A DNA stretch of 64,000 bases from positions 27,992 through 91,991 of the forward strand of contig CALLAT010000060.1 of assembly GCA_938002085.1 (NCBI GenBank). Direction: 5' to 3'. Shown here piece after piece: positions 10,028 through 19,468 of the stretch. The translations under genes were made by a program, and so were the position numbers. Numbering within the stretch: position 1 is the first letter of the stretch; each line of letters starts with the position of its first letter. This stretch comes from an uncultured Pseudanabaenaceae cyanobacterium. GTDB taxonomy: Bacteria > Cyanobacteriota > Cyanobacteriia > PCC-9006 > JAAUQQ01. The notes under the pieces were generated by a model. That model was not told where the DNA came from. It was given only the letters and a program-made list of their open reading frames with translations, and did no database searches.

Positions 10028-10093
10028 AAAGCGAAGCATTGGTTCGTGGCCCTCGGATTCAACCGAGCAAGTCCCGCCCCAATGCTTCGCTTT
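10028..10093 (+). terminator. Long hairpin after rps1b
   Basis: Two perfectly complementary 15-base arms (10028-10042 and 10079-10093) enclose a 36-base loop. The loop itself holds a smaller hairpin, CTCGG-6-CCGAG, at 10052-10067. It starts 52 bases after the rps1b stop. The right arm ends in TTTG with only a short T run, so it may be a terminator or an mRNA-stabilising structure. Confidence 0.65.
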
Positions 10094-10215
10094 GTCATTG
10101 TTAATGCCTGGGCCTCAGGGATGTAGAGCCTATGCCTTAGGCTGATATAAAGCGGATTGAGGTGAGCCCATCCCGCTATTCACGATTACCCATCTCCTAA
10201 AATTACCTCTCCTCT

Positions 10216-11079
10216 ATGTCTGTCACCTGGGAACTCGACTTTTACTCTCGCCCCGTCCTGGATGAGAATGGCAAAAAACGCTGGGAAGTGGTGATTTGCG
10301 AAGGGGCCAAGGGGGTCCAAGCAGACCCAGAAAAGAGCTTTCGCTATACCCGGTATTTCACCAGCAAGGAAGTTAACTCCATTTCCCTCAAGGAAGCCTT
10401 GATCGAGGCCATGGAGCAGTCTGGCCAGAAGCCCACCCAGGTGCGTTTCTTCCGTCGCCAGATGAACAATATGATCGTGAAGGCCTGTACGGACATGGGG
10501 ATTGCGGCCAAGTCCAGCCGCCGCACCGTGGCCCTAGCAAGCTGGTTGGACCAGCGCTATGCCGAGGTTTACCCCCAGGAAGAGGGCTACCAGGAAGTGA
10601 GGGGGGCTTCGGTGAAATATGCCATTGAGCGCCCCACGGGATTGCCCGATGCCCTGCGAGGGGACAGTTGGCGGTTTGTCAGTCTGCAAGCCTCTGCCTT
10701 TGATGATTTGGCGGACTGGGATATTGATTTTGGTGAGTCCTTTTCCCTCCATGAAATGGGCCTGGATAAGGACACGCCCATTCCCGGTTTGTTGATCTAT
10801 TCGGAGCGGGCGAAGCCCCTGGCTGCTTGGATGTCCGGTTTGGACCTAGCCTTTCTCACCCAGGATGTGGGCAAGCGCCCGGCCCTAGTGCTAGAGACAG
10901 GTGCGAATGACCGTTGGCTGCTAGCTCCTTTGCTCAAGCCGGAGCTGGTGGAGGAAGTGACGCAGTTTGAAAAGGCGAAGTTGGCTGCCAACAAAATTCA
11001 CTTCATTGGCGTGCAGAAAAACGCTGATTCTGAACGCTTTGAGGGCTTCTGGCTACTGCGTCAGATGGATTTGGGCTAA
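10216..11079 (+). CDS. Tab2/Atab2-family RNA-binding protein
   Basis: A 287-aa protein opening with the family signature TWELDFYSRPVLDENGKK, followed by the WEVVICE stretch and a long second half typical of the Tab2/Atab2 family (formerly DUF1092). Plant and algal members bind chloroplast mRNA and are needed for translation of photosystem I (psaB) and other photosystem subunits. Cyanobacterial members are widespread and little studied. The gene follows rps1b on the same strand after a hairpin, and two bases separate it from the next gene, so those two are probably cotranscribed. Confidence 0.88.
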   Translation: MSVTWELDFYSRPVLDENGKKRWEVVICEGAKGVQADPEKSFRYTRYFTSKEVNSISLKEALIEAMEQSGQKPTQVRFFRRQMNNMIVKACTDMGIAAKSSRRTVALASWLDQRYAEVYPQEEGYQEVRGASVKYAIERPTGLPDALRGDSWRFVSLQASAFDDLADWDIDFGESFSLHEMGLDKDTPIPGLLIYSERAKPLAAWMSGLDLAFLTQDVGKRPALVLETGANDRWLLAPLLKPELVEEVTQFEKAKLAANKIHFIGVQKNADSERFEGFWLLRQMDLG

Positions 11080-11081
11080 TC

Positions 11082-11969
11082 ATGCAACTCTGCCTCTATC
11101 AGCCTGAAGTTATCTACGGTGAACCGGCGGCAAACCTCCAGCGATTTGAGGCTTGTTTAGAGGCCCAGGCTGAGCAGTTGGCCGATGCGCTGGTGCTGTT
11201 GCCGGAGCTATTTACGACGGGCTATGTCTTCGAAGATCGCGAGCAACTATTACCCCTGGCAGAGTCGATTCCGGATGGCGCAACTTGCCAGCGTTTGGCC
11301 GCTATGGCTCAGCGCTATAGCTGCACAGTGGTGGCAGGGCTGGCGGAGCGGGAAGGTGATGCTTTATTCAATAGCGTTGCAGCCTTTGGTCCTGGTGCTG
11401 ATGATAGCTCTGGGGGCTTTATCGGTCGCTACCGCAAGCTGGCCCAGACCAATATTGATCGGCTCTATTTCGAGCGAGGTGGAGAGCCAGGCGAAGGGCC
11501 GAGAGCGGAGTCTTCTGAGCCAAAGCTGGGGGAAGTGGGAAATTTGCTGATCTTTGACTGGACGGTGGGAGAACAAACCTTACGCTGTGGCGTGGCGATT
11601 TGCTTTGATATCTGGTTTCCCCAGATTGGCCAGGCTTACGCCCGCGAGGAAGTTGACTTGCTGCTGCACCCGGCGAATTTTGGTGGACCTCAGACGTTAA
11701 TGGTGGCTCGGGGCCAGGCAATTGAGGCAGGATTGGCGATCGCTACTTGCAATCGCGTCGGCCAAGAATCCGCGCGGAATCTCAAGGCCAGCTATCGCGG
11801 TGAGAGCCAGGTGGTCAATGGCCAGGGGGAAATATTGGCCCAGGCGGGTGGTGAAGCTGAGTTTTTGAGGGTGGACTTGGACTTTCCTAGCTATGCCGAG
11901 CGATCGCGGCGGATTTTGGGCGTGGATTGGTGGGATGAGAACCAGGCGATCGTGGAGCGACTGAAATAG
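11082..11969 (+). CDS. Carbon-nitrogen hydrolase (nitrilase superfamily)
   Basis: Predicted amidase of the nitrilase superfamily, 295 aa. The Glu-Lys-Cys triad is visible: E42 in LLPELFTTGY, K119 in GRYRKLAQTN and C174 in CGVAICFDIWFP. The family hydrolyses small amides such as omega-amides or carbamoylputrescine; the particular substrate is not evident. The start ATG lies two bases after the stop of the Tab2-like gene, which supports translational coupling. A dispersed intergenic repeat follows downstream. Confidence 0.85.
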   Translation: MQLCLYQPEVIYGEPAANLQRFEACLEAQAEQLADALVLLPELFTTGYVFEDREQLLPLAESIPDGATCQRLAAMAQRYSCTVVAGLAEREGDALFNSVAAFGPGADDSSGGFIGRYRKLAQTNIDRLYFERGGEPGEGPRAESSEPKLGEVGNLLIFDWTVGEQTLRCGVAICFDIWFPQIGQAYAREEVDLLLHPANFGGPQTLMVARGQAIEAGLAIATCNRVGQESARNLKASYRGESQVVNGQGEILAQAGGEAEFLRVDLDFPSYAERSRRILGVDWWDENQAIVERLK

Positions 11970-12000
11970 CGCTGCAAAACAATCCATCTCGATTCCACCA

Positions 12001-12065
12001 GTAGGGGCAGGTCTCCCTGCCCATGCATTTGCTATTTGCCTTAGGCGGGGAGACCCCGCACCTAC
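12001..12065. repeat. Dispersed intergenic palindrome, copy 1
   Basis: Imperfect inverted repeat: arm 12001-12021 begins GTAGGGGCAGGTCTCCC and arm 12044-12065 is its near reverse complement, with 22 bases between. A second copy of the same design occurs at 18268-18335, also between genes. This matches a kind of short interspersed palindrome seen between genes in many cyanobacteria. Confidence 0.75.
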
Positions 12066-12131
12066 GCGACCGGCCCCAAACAGGACTAGGCTTAAACCAG
12101 AGCCTTTGATCCCTCCCCTTGGATCGCCCTG

Positions 12132-14813
12132 ATGAAGTCCGTTTACCGTGCCCGGCGCTGGTTTCAATCCCTATCGCGAGGACTGCTCAAGCCCAATCGC
12201 TTGGCCGTAGTAGAGGCCTGCTTGATTGGGCTGATCTCTGGCCTTGCTGCGGTCCTGCTCAAGCAGGGCGCTGCGGAAGTGAATCGCTGGCGACTAGCCA
12301 ATTCCACTCCCTTTCCCCCTTGGCTTTGGTTGCCTCTAGTGGGTTTAATCTGCTGCTGGGTGGCAGGCCTGTTGGTTGAACGCATTGCCCCAGAAGCCTC
12401 GGGTAGCGGCATTCCTCGGGTCAAGGCAGCCCTGTCTCAGATTCCTGTGGATATGAATCTGCGGGTGGCTCTGGTCAAGATGGGAGGCACAATTCTGGCC
12501 TTGGGCAGCGGTATTCCCCTGGGGCGGCAGGGACCGACGGTACAGGTTGGAGCAGCCCTCGCGGGGCAATTGAGTCGCTGGGTGCCCACTTCGCCAGAAC
12601 ATCGTCGGCAGTTGATTGCAGCGGGGGCAGCAGCGGGATTAGCTTCGGGCTTTAATGCCCCCATTGCTGGGGTGTTATTTGTCATTGAAGAATTGCTCCA
12701 GGATCTTTCGGGCCTAACCCTGGGCACGGCCATTATTGCTTCGTTTATTGGAGCTGTGGTATCGCGCCAGTTGGGGGGCCAGGGGTTGAACATGACGGCG
12801 AGCCTCCAGGCTGCCCAGGCCAGTATTTCCCTGCAAGAGATTCCGCTGTTGCTGCTGTTGGGGGCCTTGGCAGGATTGCTGGGTGGTCTGTTTAGTCGGG
12901 GGATTTTGCTAAGCAGTCGCTTTGCCCAGACTCGATTGAACCAACAGCCCGCTCTACGGATGGCCCTGGCTGGGTTGATTTGCGGTGGCGTTTTGGCTTT
13001 ATTGCCGATGGAGTTCCGCGATGCCGATGGCCTGCAGGGCTTGGTGTTGAGTAGTGGACTGGGCTGGGAGATGAGCGCGATCGCCTTCATCGTCAAGTTC
13101 ACCCTCACCCTCCTGGCCTACGGGGCTGGCATTCCTGGCGGCCTCTTCGCACCGGCTCTATTACTGGGCTCCAGCCTTGGCGATCTGCTGGTGCTCACCG
13201 TTCAAGGTCTCAATGCCATTCCCGGCTGGCCTACTGCACTCTCCGTCGTGATCAATTCTCCGGCCACCTATACCCTGGCGGGCATGGGAGCCTTTTTCAG
13301 TGCGGTGACGAAAGGGCCGATTACGGCGATCGTCATCGTGTTTGAGATGACCAATGACTTCAACCTGGTTCTGCCATTGATGGTGGCGGCGATCACGGCC
13401 TATGGCGTATCCAATCGCTTGGTCAAAGGCTCTGTTTATAACCATTTACTAGCGATGGAAGGCATCGCCTTGGAGAAATCTAAGGAGGGGCAGAACCTCT
13501 GGGAAACCATCACCGCTGCTCAAGTGATGCAACCCAAAGTGGAAACTCTAGATGTCAACTTGCCTTTGAGCCAAGTCTCCCAGACTTTTCAACGCTCCCA
13601 CCATCGAGGTTTTCCTGTGGTGGATCGTGAAGGCCGCTTGGCTGGAATTATTTCCCGCTCCGATCTCACCACCCCAGCCAATTTGGAGTTGCCCGGTGAG
13701 ACGCCCCTGGTGGAGCTGATGACGGCCCAGCCCGTAACCGTGCCGCCCGAGGCTCCCCTGGCAACGGTGCTGTATCTGCTCAATCGCCATAAGGTGAGCC
13801 GCTTACCCGTTACCGAGGGTGCTCGCTTGGTGGGTATCATCACGCGGGCAGACATCATTCGGGCAGAGTCGGAGCATGTGGAGGGCACGGCAGCGGAACA
13901 GCAGCAGCGCTTGGACCCCAGCTATTGCGTGTACATGACGCGATCGCCCAGCGTCGGTCGGGGTCGCTTGCTCCTCCCCCTCGCCAATCCCCAAACGGCT
14001 CCCACGCTGATGCAAATGGCGGCGGCTATTGCCCGCCATAATCGCTATGAGTTGGAATGTGTCCAAATCATTCCGATCCCCCGCCATCGCAATCCAGTGG
14101 AGACAGAGGTCTTTGCCGAGGGGCGGCGGCACTTGCTCAAACAAGCCCAAGCTCTGGGCAAGGAATGGAATATTCCGGTGCATACCCAGATTCGGGTAGG
14201 TCATGATGTCGCGGCGGTGATTTTGGAAGTGATTCGCGATCGCCGCATTGATCTCACCCTCCTGGGCTGGCGAGGTAAAGCCAGCGGCACCGATCGCATT
14301 TTCAACGATGTCTTGGACACCTTGATTCGCCAGGCCCCCTGCGAATTGATGATGATCAAGCTGGGTGAACAGTTCAAACGTTTCGATGCGCCCTACCCTT
14401 CACTCCTAGCTCGCTTGCACCTCAATCGCTGGCTGGTGCCCGCTTCCGGTGGAGAGAATAGCCGCCATGCCCTCAAGCGTTTGCCTGGCTTGGTGAGCCT
14501 CAGCGGCACCCCCCGCATTCAGCTCTGTCAGGTCTCCCATCCCCATAGCGGCTCCCTGTCTCCCCAGTGGCTGGAGGGGAGGGCGAGGACATTAGAGGGG
14601 CAAGTAAGCTGTTGCGTTTCGACGACTTTGGTTTGTGCGCCGGGGGTGGTGGAGGCGATCGTGGATCTGGCGGATAAGGACCAGTGCGATGTGATTGTTT
14701 TGGGGGCGAGTCAGGAGAGTTTGTTGCAGCAGGTGATTAAGGGGAATGTACCTGAGGCGATCGCCCACCAAAGCCGCTGTACCGTAATCCTCGTAAGAGG
14801 TCCGCTGAAGTAG
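12132..14813 (+). CDS. ClC-family chloride channel/transporter with CBS and USP domains
   Basis: An 893-aa fusion. Residues about 20-430 form the ClC membrane core, with the anion-site signatures GSGIPRVKAAL, GRQGPTVQVGAA and a GIPGGLFAPALLLG loop. Two CBS motifs follow at about 465-590 (VMQPKVETL and LMTAQPVTVP), then two universal-stress-protein-like segments to the C-terminus (about 600-750 and 765-893). The motif normally written GREGP reads GRQGP: the gating glutamate is Gln133 (codon CAG at 12528-12530). The internal glutamates E186/E187 in FVIEELL remain. In ClC-ec1 the equivalent E-to-Q change uncouples chloride from protons, so this protein may be a passive anion channel or carry another anion (inference). 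CBS and USP parts suggest nucleotide sensing. Confidence 0.9.
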   Translation: MKSVYRARRWFQSLSRGLLKPNRLAVVEACLIGLISGLAAVLLKQGAAEVNRWRLANSTPFPPWLWLPLVGLICCWVAGLLVERIAPEASGSGIPRVKAALSQIPVDMNLRVALVKMGGTILALGSGIPLGRQGPTVQVGAALAGQLSRWVPTSPEHRRQLIAAGAAAGLASGFNAPIAGVLFVIEELLQDLSGLTLGTAIIASFIGAVVSRQLGGQGLNMTASLQAAQASISLQEIPLLLLLGALAGLLGGLFSRGILLSSRFAQTRLNQQPALRMALAGLICGGVLALLPMEFRDADGLQGLVLSSGLGWEMSAIAFIVKFTLTLLAYGAGIPGGLFAPALLLGSSLGDLLVLTVQGLNAIPGWPTALSVVINSPATYTLAGMGAFFSAVTKGPITAIVIVFEMTNDFNLVLPLMVAAITAYGVSNRLVKGSVYNHLLAMEGIALEKSKEGQNLWETITAAQVMQPKVETLDVNLPLSQVSQTFQRSHHRGFPVVDREGRLAGIISRSDLTTPANLELPGETPLVELMTAQPVTVPPEAPLATVLYLLNRHKVSRLPVTEGARLVGIITRADIIRAESEHVEGTAAEQQQRLDPSYCVYMTRSPSVGRGRLLLPLANPQTAPTLMQMAAAIARHNRYELECVQIIPIPRHRNPVETEVFAEGRRHLLKQAQALGKEWNIPVHTQIRVGHDVAAVILEVIRDRRIDLTLLGWRGKASGTDRIFNDVLDTLIRQAPCELMMIKLGEQFKRFDAPYPSLLARLHLNRWLVPASGGENSRHALKRLPGLVSLSGTPRIQLCQVSHPHSGSLSPQWLEGRARTLEGQVSCCVSTTLVCAPGVVEAIVDLADKDQCDVIVLGASQESLLQQVIKGNVPEAIAHQSRCTVILVRGPLK

Positions 14814-14825
14814 ACCAAGGTTTGA

Positions 14826-15752
14826 CTACACGCCCAATCCCGCTTCATCCTTATTTCCCAAGGTCAGCCTGAGGAGCGACGGAATCAGAATCAGCAAAAA
14901 CAGCGCTAGCCCGATGGTGCAGGCATAGCTCATCTCAAAATCCCCAAAAGCCGTCTTGTAGATGTGAAACACCATCGTTGAGGCGCTATTGCCCGGCCCT
15001 CCCCCTGGCAGCATCACATAGACTTCCTCGAATACTTTGGCTGCTGAAATCGACGAAATCACAGCAACCAGCACCAAATAGGGCCGCATCAGCGGCAGCG
15101 TAATATCCCAATGCTTCGCTAAGCCATCGGAGCCATCAATCGCCGCTGCCTCATACAAATCCGGCGGAATCGCCTGGAGCCCCGCCAGATAGACAATCAT
15201 GTAATACCCCAGTCCTTTCCAGACCGTCACGGCCATGACGCTAAAGATGGCCAGTTTGGGACTGGTGAGCCAACCAATGGGAAAAAACTTGGCCGCCAAG
15301 GCACCATCGCCCAGGAGCAAGCGCCCCAGCTGATTAAATAGGCCATTCTCGGCATAGAGCCAGCGCCAGGTAATGCCCGCCACCACAATGGAAATCACCA
15401 CAGGGGCGTAGTAAGCCACCCGAAACCAGTTGATGCCTCGCAGCTTGCGATTGACCAAAATGGCCAATCCCAAGGGAAACGTCACCAGAATGGGGACAAC
15501 GCAGATTAAGTAGATCACTGTATTGCGCAGCACCTGCCAAAACAACTCGTCTCGCCACAGCTTCTTGAAGTTGGCGAAGTTATTCCAAACGGGCGGGCTG
15601 AGCAAATCGTAATCCGTCAGGCTGTAGTAGAAGGCCTGGGCCGCAGGCCAAAAGATTGTTAGCAGCAAGACCACCATGGCTGGCAGTAGGAATAGATGCG
15701 GTGTGAGCTGCTGTACAAACCGCTGTTGGGCCTTGGAAGAGTGCCGAGTCAT
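14826..15752 (-). CDS. Carbohydrate ABC transporter permease (MalF/UgpA type)
   Basis: A 308-aa membrane protein with about six hydrophobic segments and the cytoplasmic EAA loop (YEAAAIDGSDGLAKHWDITLPL) that contacts the ATPase. This is the MalF/UgpA side of a binding-protein-dependent sugar importer. No partner permease, solute-binding protein or ATPase is adjacent, so it must pair with subunits encoded elsewhere, as is common for scattered sugar transporters in cyanobacteria. The gene converges with the ClC gene, 12 bases apart, with no clear terminator between them. Confidence 0.88.
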   Translation of the reverse strand: MTRHSSKAQQRFVQQLTPHLFLLPAMVVLLLTIFWPAAQAFYYSLTDYDLLSPPVWNNFANFKKLWRDELFWQVLRNTVIYLICVVPILVTFPLGLAILVNRKLRGINWFRVAYYAPVVISIVVAGITWRWLYAENGLFNQLGRLLLGDGALAAKFFPIGWLTSPKLAIFSVMAVTVWKGLGYYMIVYLAGLQAIPPDLYEAAAIDGSDGLAKHWDITLPLMRPYLVLVAVISSISAAKVFEEVYVMLPGGGPGNSASTMVFHIYKTAFGDFEMSYACTIGLALFLLILIPSLLRLTLGNKDEAGLGV

Positions 15753-15820
15753 GGGAAGTAGATGGGAAGGTGCCTGGGGAAACTGGGATTTATAAGGCTT
15801 GAGGAGTCGCCTCTGGCTCG

Positions 15821-16360
15821 CTACTCGGGATACCAGAACATACCTTTAATGCCTTCGGGATCCACCACGAAGCCCAAGGTTTCGTAGAAGGTCACCACCT
15901 GGGGATCGGCGAATAGGGTAATGTTGCTTATGTCTTCGGCACGAAGCTTCTTAATCATGTGCTGCATGAGGGATTTGCCCAGGCCTTTCCCCTGATACTT
16001 CGGGCTCACAACCACATCCCAAATGGTGGCGTTGAAGGCATGGTCTGAGGTGGCGCGGGAAAAGCCAATCAAGCGGCGACGCTTGCCCAGGTCTTCCCAA
16101 AGCGTAACCACTAGAAAGCTGTGGGCGATCGCCTTTTTCACCTTTCTGAGGGGACGGCGGGACCAGCCGACGGCATCGCACAATTCCTCTAACTCGTACA
16201 GATCAATTTGCCGATCTGTGCTGAAGTAGAGGCGGCAACCGTTTTCGCCCTGTTGCGGTAAAACTTCGACGAGGCGGCTGTCAAGCGTCTCGATGTCACT
16301 GTTTGCCCCGGAGTTCGCCTCTGCATTGGAGCCTGTGAATAAATTTTTCCAGAAACCCAT
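15821..16360 (-). CDS. GNAT-family N-acetyltransferase (Ycf52-like)
   Basis: A 179-aa protein. The acetyl-CoA loop is visible as [16 protein letters not shown], followed by a helix and the [15 protein letters not shown] segment typical of the Ycf52/plastid GNAT group, which includes plant NSI/SNAT enzymes. The first 50 residues are a variable linker. It probably acetylates protein amino groups or small amines; the substrate is unknown. It is divergent from the ACT-domain gene, with a shared promoter region of about 120 bases. Confidence 0.87.
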   Translation of the reverse strand: MGFWKNLFTGSNAEANSGANSDIETLDSRLVEVLPQQGENGCRLYFSTDRQIDLYELEELCDAVGWSRRPLRKVKKAIAHSFLVVTLWEDLGKRRRLIGFSRATSDHAFNATIWDVVVSPKYQGKGLGKSLMQHMIKKLRAEDISNITLFADPQVVTFYETLGFVVDPEGIKGMFWYPE

Positions 16361-16480
16361 GCGGCTAGAAAGAGCGCGATCGCGGTTAAACGGCAGTGCT
16401 TGTTATCACGAGCACCAGTTTTAGATTGTATCTCCCTCCTGCCTCGATCCCCTGCCAAACTAGGACGACCTCTGCCTGAT

Positions 16481-17215
16481 ATGTCCCCCAGCCTCAAGCC
16501 AGCCACCCAGGAGAAACTGCGACGCTTCAGTCAACTGTTCCCCGAATTCTATGAACAGTTTGTCTCCAGTGACACCCAGTACGACAACCTTAAACTGGCC
16601 TACCAGCTCTATAAGCAGAAGCAAGCCATCATCACAGCGGAGTCTGCTGGGGAGCAAACTTCCCTCAGCCTGGCTGCGAAGAATCAGCCTGGCTTGCTGC
16701 GTGATGTCTTCGGAGTTTTGGCGGCTTACAACCTATCGGTGCATAAACTAGAAGTCCATGGGCAGGTGGAAGCCCCCATGTTGATTTTTATTCGTATGAA
16801 GGTTTCCCGTGGGGGTAGAGCCCTGGCGGGTAAAACCGCCGACAATGTCCGCCGAGCCCTGCGAGAAGCCCTGGAAGGGCGGTTTGAAGTGGAAGAAATG
16901 CTCTCGGTTGAATTGTTTGAGAATAACCGGCTGGGCTCGGTTCAAACGGAATTCTACATTGACCAGCGTTTTCACTTGCCTGCCTTGTTAATTGAGTCGG
17001 ACGAAGAAGATGGCATGTTCTTCAAGATGACCAATGCCATTTGCCCTGAAAATCTTCTCGTGGTGAATGCCAATCTACTGCTGTGGCGGGGAAGGACTCG
17101 TCTCATTCTCTATGTCCTAACGGATCGCACAGGCGGTATCCCTGATTACCGGGGACAGAAGATTGCCGAGCGGGTAAAGGCTCGCCTGCTGGGTAGCAGT
17201 GGCTCTGCTGCATAA
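16481..17215 (+). CDS. ACT-domain protein, unknown function
   Basis: A cyanobacterial protein with an ACT-like regulatory fold: after an N-terminal helical part comes LSLAAKNQPGLLRDVFGVLAAYNLSVHKLEVHG, which has the hydrophobic pattern and Asn/Pro-Gly-Leu turn of ACT domains. A second part (FYIDQRFHLPALLIESDEEDGMF) may be a further ACT-like half. No catalytic domain is present. Start chosen at an ATG giving MSPSLKP (244 aa); an in-frame ATG 81 bases upstream overlaps the promoter of the divergent GNAT gene and looks non-coding. Ligand and partner are unknown. Confidence 0.75.
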   Translation: MSPSLKPATQEKLRRFSQLFPEFYEQFVSSDTQYDNLKLAYQLYKQKQAIITAESAGEQTSLSLAAKNQPGLLRDVFGVLAAYNLSVHKLEVHGQVEAPMLIFIRMKVSRGGRALAGKTADNVRRALREALEGRFEVEEMLSVELFENNRLGSVQTEFYIDQRFHLPALLIESDEEDGMFFKMTNAICPENLLVVNANLLLWRGRTRLILYVLTDRTGGIPDYRGQKIAERVKARLLGSSGSAA

Positions 17216-17382
17216 GCTGAAATAGAGCGGTCGTGGTGGCATTAGCACGAGCTTTTAGTCTCTGGCCCAGAAAATTTTGCATAATGTGATCGGTGTCTGT
17301 GCAAAAAAAGGGGCGACATGCCCTACCGAACGGCGTATAGTGATGGGTTCTCAATCGCTAGGCAACCGGCTAGGATAGTTCT

Positions 17383-18249
17383 ATGCCAAGCCTTGAGATC
17401 CGGGGTACATCCCATGTTTACGATTTAACGGCGCCAGCGACCTCCGATGTGGTGCTGGTGTTTATTCATGGTTGGTTGCTGAGCCGCAGCTATTGGCGTC
17501 CCTTAATTGAAAAGCTGTCTCCCCAGTTTCAATGCCTGTCCTATGACCTGCGAGGTTTTGGGGATTCTTGCCAGGTTTGTGAGGTGCAGGGTGAGGCCTA
17601 TAGCCCTGCTGACTATGCTGAGGATTTAGGTCAACTTTTAGACCAACTTAAAATAAAGAAGGCCTGGCTGGTGGGTCATTCCCTTGGCGGAACCATCGCA
17701 CTGTGGGGCGCGCAATCTTTGTCCGATCGCATTGCCGGAGTGACCTGTATTAATGCTGGCGGTGGTGTTTATCTAGAGCAAGAGTTTGAGCGCTTTCGAA
17801 GCCTGGGCAAAAATCTGGTGCAGTGGCGTCATCCGCTGCTGGGTAAGCTGCCCCTGCTGGACTGGATGTTTGCTAAGGCAGGCACGGTGCAGCCCATGGC
17901 TCGCAATTGGCGGCGACAGCGCTTGCTGGATTACGTCGGAGCCCACAGCGCAGCGGCTCGGGGGGCCTTGTTAGAGAGTACGACGCGGGAGCAGGTGCAT
18001 CGTTTGCCCCAGGTGGTTGCTCAGTTAGAGCAGCCGGTCTATTTCTTGTCAGGCGATCGCGATCCCATCATGCATCCCCGCTATGTTCGCCACTTAGCCA
18101 GCTTCCATCCTGGCTTTCAAGCCTCTTGTGGCGAAAATCTGACAGAAATCGCTGACTGCGGCCATATGGCCATGGTGGAGCAAACGGAGCGAGTGGCAGG
18201 GCGACTACAGGAGATTTTGGCAGCCCATCCCATCGCCGTCGAAGCCTAA
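17383..18249 (+). CDS. Alpha/beta hydrolase
   Basis: A 288-aa alpha/beta-hydrolase fold protein. Visible features are the oxyanion segment FIHGWLLSRSYW, the nucleophile elbow VGHSLGG with Ser100, an acid in SGDRDPIMHP and the catalytic His in DCGHMAMVEQ near the C-terminus. No signal peptide is seen, so it is probably cytoplasmic. Substrate unknown; esterase, epoxide hydrolase-like or thioesterase roles all occur in this family. A dispersed palindromic repeat separates it from the convergent ychF gene. Confidence 0.87.
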   Translation: MPSLEIRGTSHVYDLTAPATSDVVLVFIHGWLLSRSYWRPLIEKLSPQFQCLSYDLRGFGDSCQVCEVQGEAYSPADYAEDLGQLLDQLKIKKAWLVGHSLGGTIALWGAQSLSDRIAGVTCINAGGGVYLEQEFERFRSLGKNLVQWRHPLLGKLPLLDWMFAKAGTVQPMARNWRRQRLLDYVGAHSAAARGALLESTTREQVHRLPQVVAQLEQPVYFLSGDRDPIMHPRYVRHLASFHPGFQASCGENLTEIADCGHMAMVEQTERVAGRLQEILAAHPIAVEA

Positions 18250-18267
18250 CCATTGACCCGTCGCACC

Positions 18268-18335
18268 GTAGGGGCGGGGTCTCCCCGCCCAGGCTATGGA
18301 AATGCGAAAGCAGGGCGAGAAGACCTCGCCCCTAC
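18268..18335. repeat. Dispersed intergenic palindrome, copy 2
   Basis: Inverted repeat with arms 18268-18290 (starting GTAGGGGCGGGGTCTCC) and 18313-18335, between two convergent genes. It is the same element type as 12001-12065. It could act as a bidirectional transcription barrier. Confidence 0.75.
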
Positions 18336-18376
18336 CAGGGTTGTGAAATTGGAAATGGGACCCTTGCGTTGGGCCG

Positions 18377-19468
18377 TTATGCGCTGGTGAGGAAATGCAT
18401 CACATCCCCTTCGGCCACGACGTATTCTTTTCCTTCGCTGCGGACTAGGCCTTTGCTTTTGGCTGCGCCCATGGAACCGTTATCCACTAAGTCTTGGTAG
18501 GAAACCGTCTCAGCCCGAATAAAGCAATGCTCGAAGTCGGTGTGAATCACGCCAGCGGCTTGGGGAGCGACCATGCCTTTGTGGATGGTCCAGGCGCGGG
18601 TTTCTTTGGGGCCGGTGGTGAAGTAAGTCTGGAGGCCCAGGAGGGAGTAGGTGGCGCGGATTAGAGAGCGGAGGCCGCCTTCTTCAACACCGAGAGATTC
18701 GAGGAATTCACCGCGCTCTTCTTCGGGGATCTCAACGAGCTCAGCTTCTACCTGGGCGGAAATGATTACGACTTGGGCACCTTCGGTTTCGGCGATCGCC
18801 TTGACCTGTTCAACCCACTCATTACCGCTGGACAAATCATCCTCGGACACATTTGCGCCGTAGATCACCGGCTTGCGTGTCAGGAAGCCCAAAGCTTTGA
18901 TGGCTAGCTCTTCGTCTTCACTCAGCTCTACAGAGCGGGCGGGCTTGCCTTCATTGAGGACGGGGACCAGCTTCTCCAGGGCATCCACTTCGGTCTGGAC
19001 TTCTTTATTCTTGCGAACTTCCTTGCGAGCCCGGTCTAGGCGACGCTCCGCTTGGTCCAGGTCAGCTAGGGCAAGTTCCAAGTTAATGACTTCCATGTCA
19101 CGGCCCGGATCAACGGAGCCAGCCACATGGATGATGTCGTCATCGTCGAAGCACCGCACCACATGAACGATGGAATCCACTTCGCGGATATTTGCCAAAA
19201 ACTGGTTGCCTAGGCCCTCGCCCTTGCTGGCACCTTTCACGAGACCTGCAATATCCACAAATTCCACTCGAGCAGGCAGAATCTTCTCGGAGCTGGAAAT
19301 ATCTGACAGAACTTGGAGGCGGTCATCCGGAACTGAGACGATGCCAACGTTCGGCTCGATCGTGCAGAAGGGGAAATTGGCCGCTTGGGCCTTGGCATTG
19401 GCCACGAGGGCATTAAATAGCGTTGACTTACCAACGTTGGGTAGTCCAACAATTCCCGCTCTTAACAT
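18377..19468 (-). CDS. ychF: YchF-family ATPase
   Basis: A 363-aa protein of the Obg-related YchF/Ola1 family, which hydrolyses ATP and binds ribosomes. The P-loop is GLPNVGKSTLFNAL at residues 8-21. The G3 region is DIAGLVKGASKGEG. The position of the G4 motif NKxD carries NVSED, as expected for the ATP preference of this family. The C-terminal TGS-like domain ends in the conserved AEGDVMHFLTSA. Full length and typical; a housekeeping gene. Confidence 0.95.
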   Translation of the reverse strand: MLRAGIVGLPNVGKSTLFNALVANAKAQAANFPFCTIEPNVGIVSVPDDRLQVLSDISSSEKILPARVEFVDIAGLVKGASKGEGLGNQFLANIREVDSIVHVVRCFDDDDIIHVAGSVDPGRDMEVINLELALADLDQAERRLDRARKEVRKNKEVQTEVDALEKLVPVLNEGKPARSVELSEDEELAIKALGFLTRKPVIYGANVSEDDLSSGNEWVEQVKAIAETEGAQVVIISAQVEAELVEIPEEERGEFLESLGVEEGGLRSLIRATYSLLGLQTYFTTGPKETRAWTIHKGMVAPQAAGVIHTDFEHCFIRAETVSYQDLVDNGSMGAAKSKGLVRSEGKEYVVAEGDVMHFLTSA

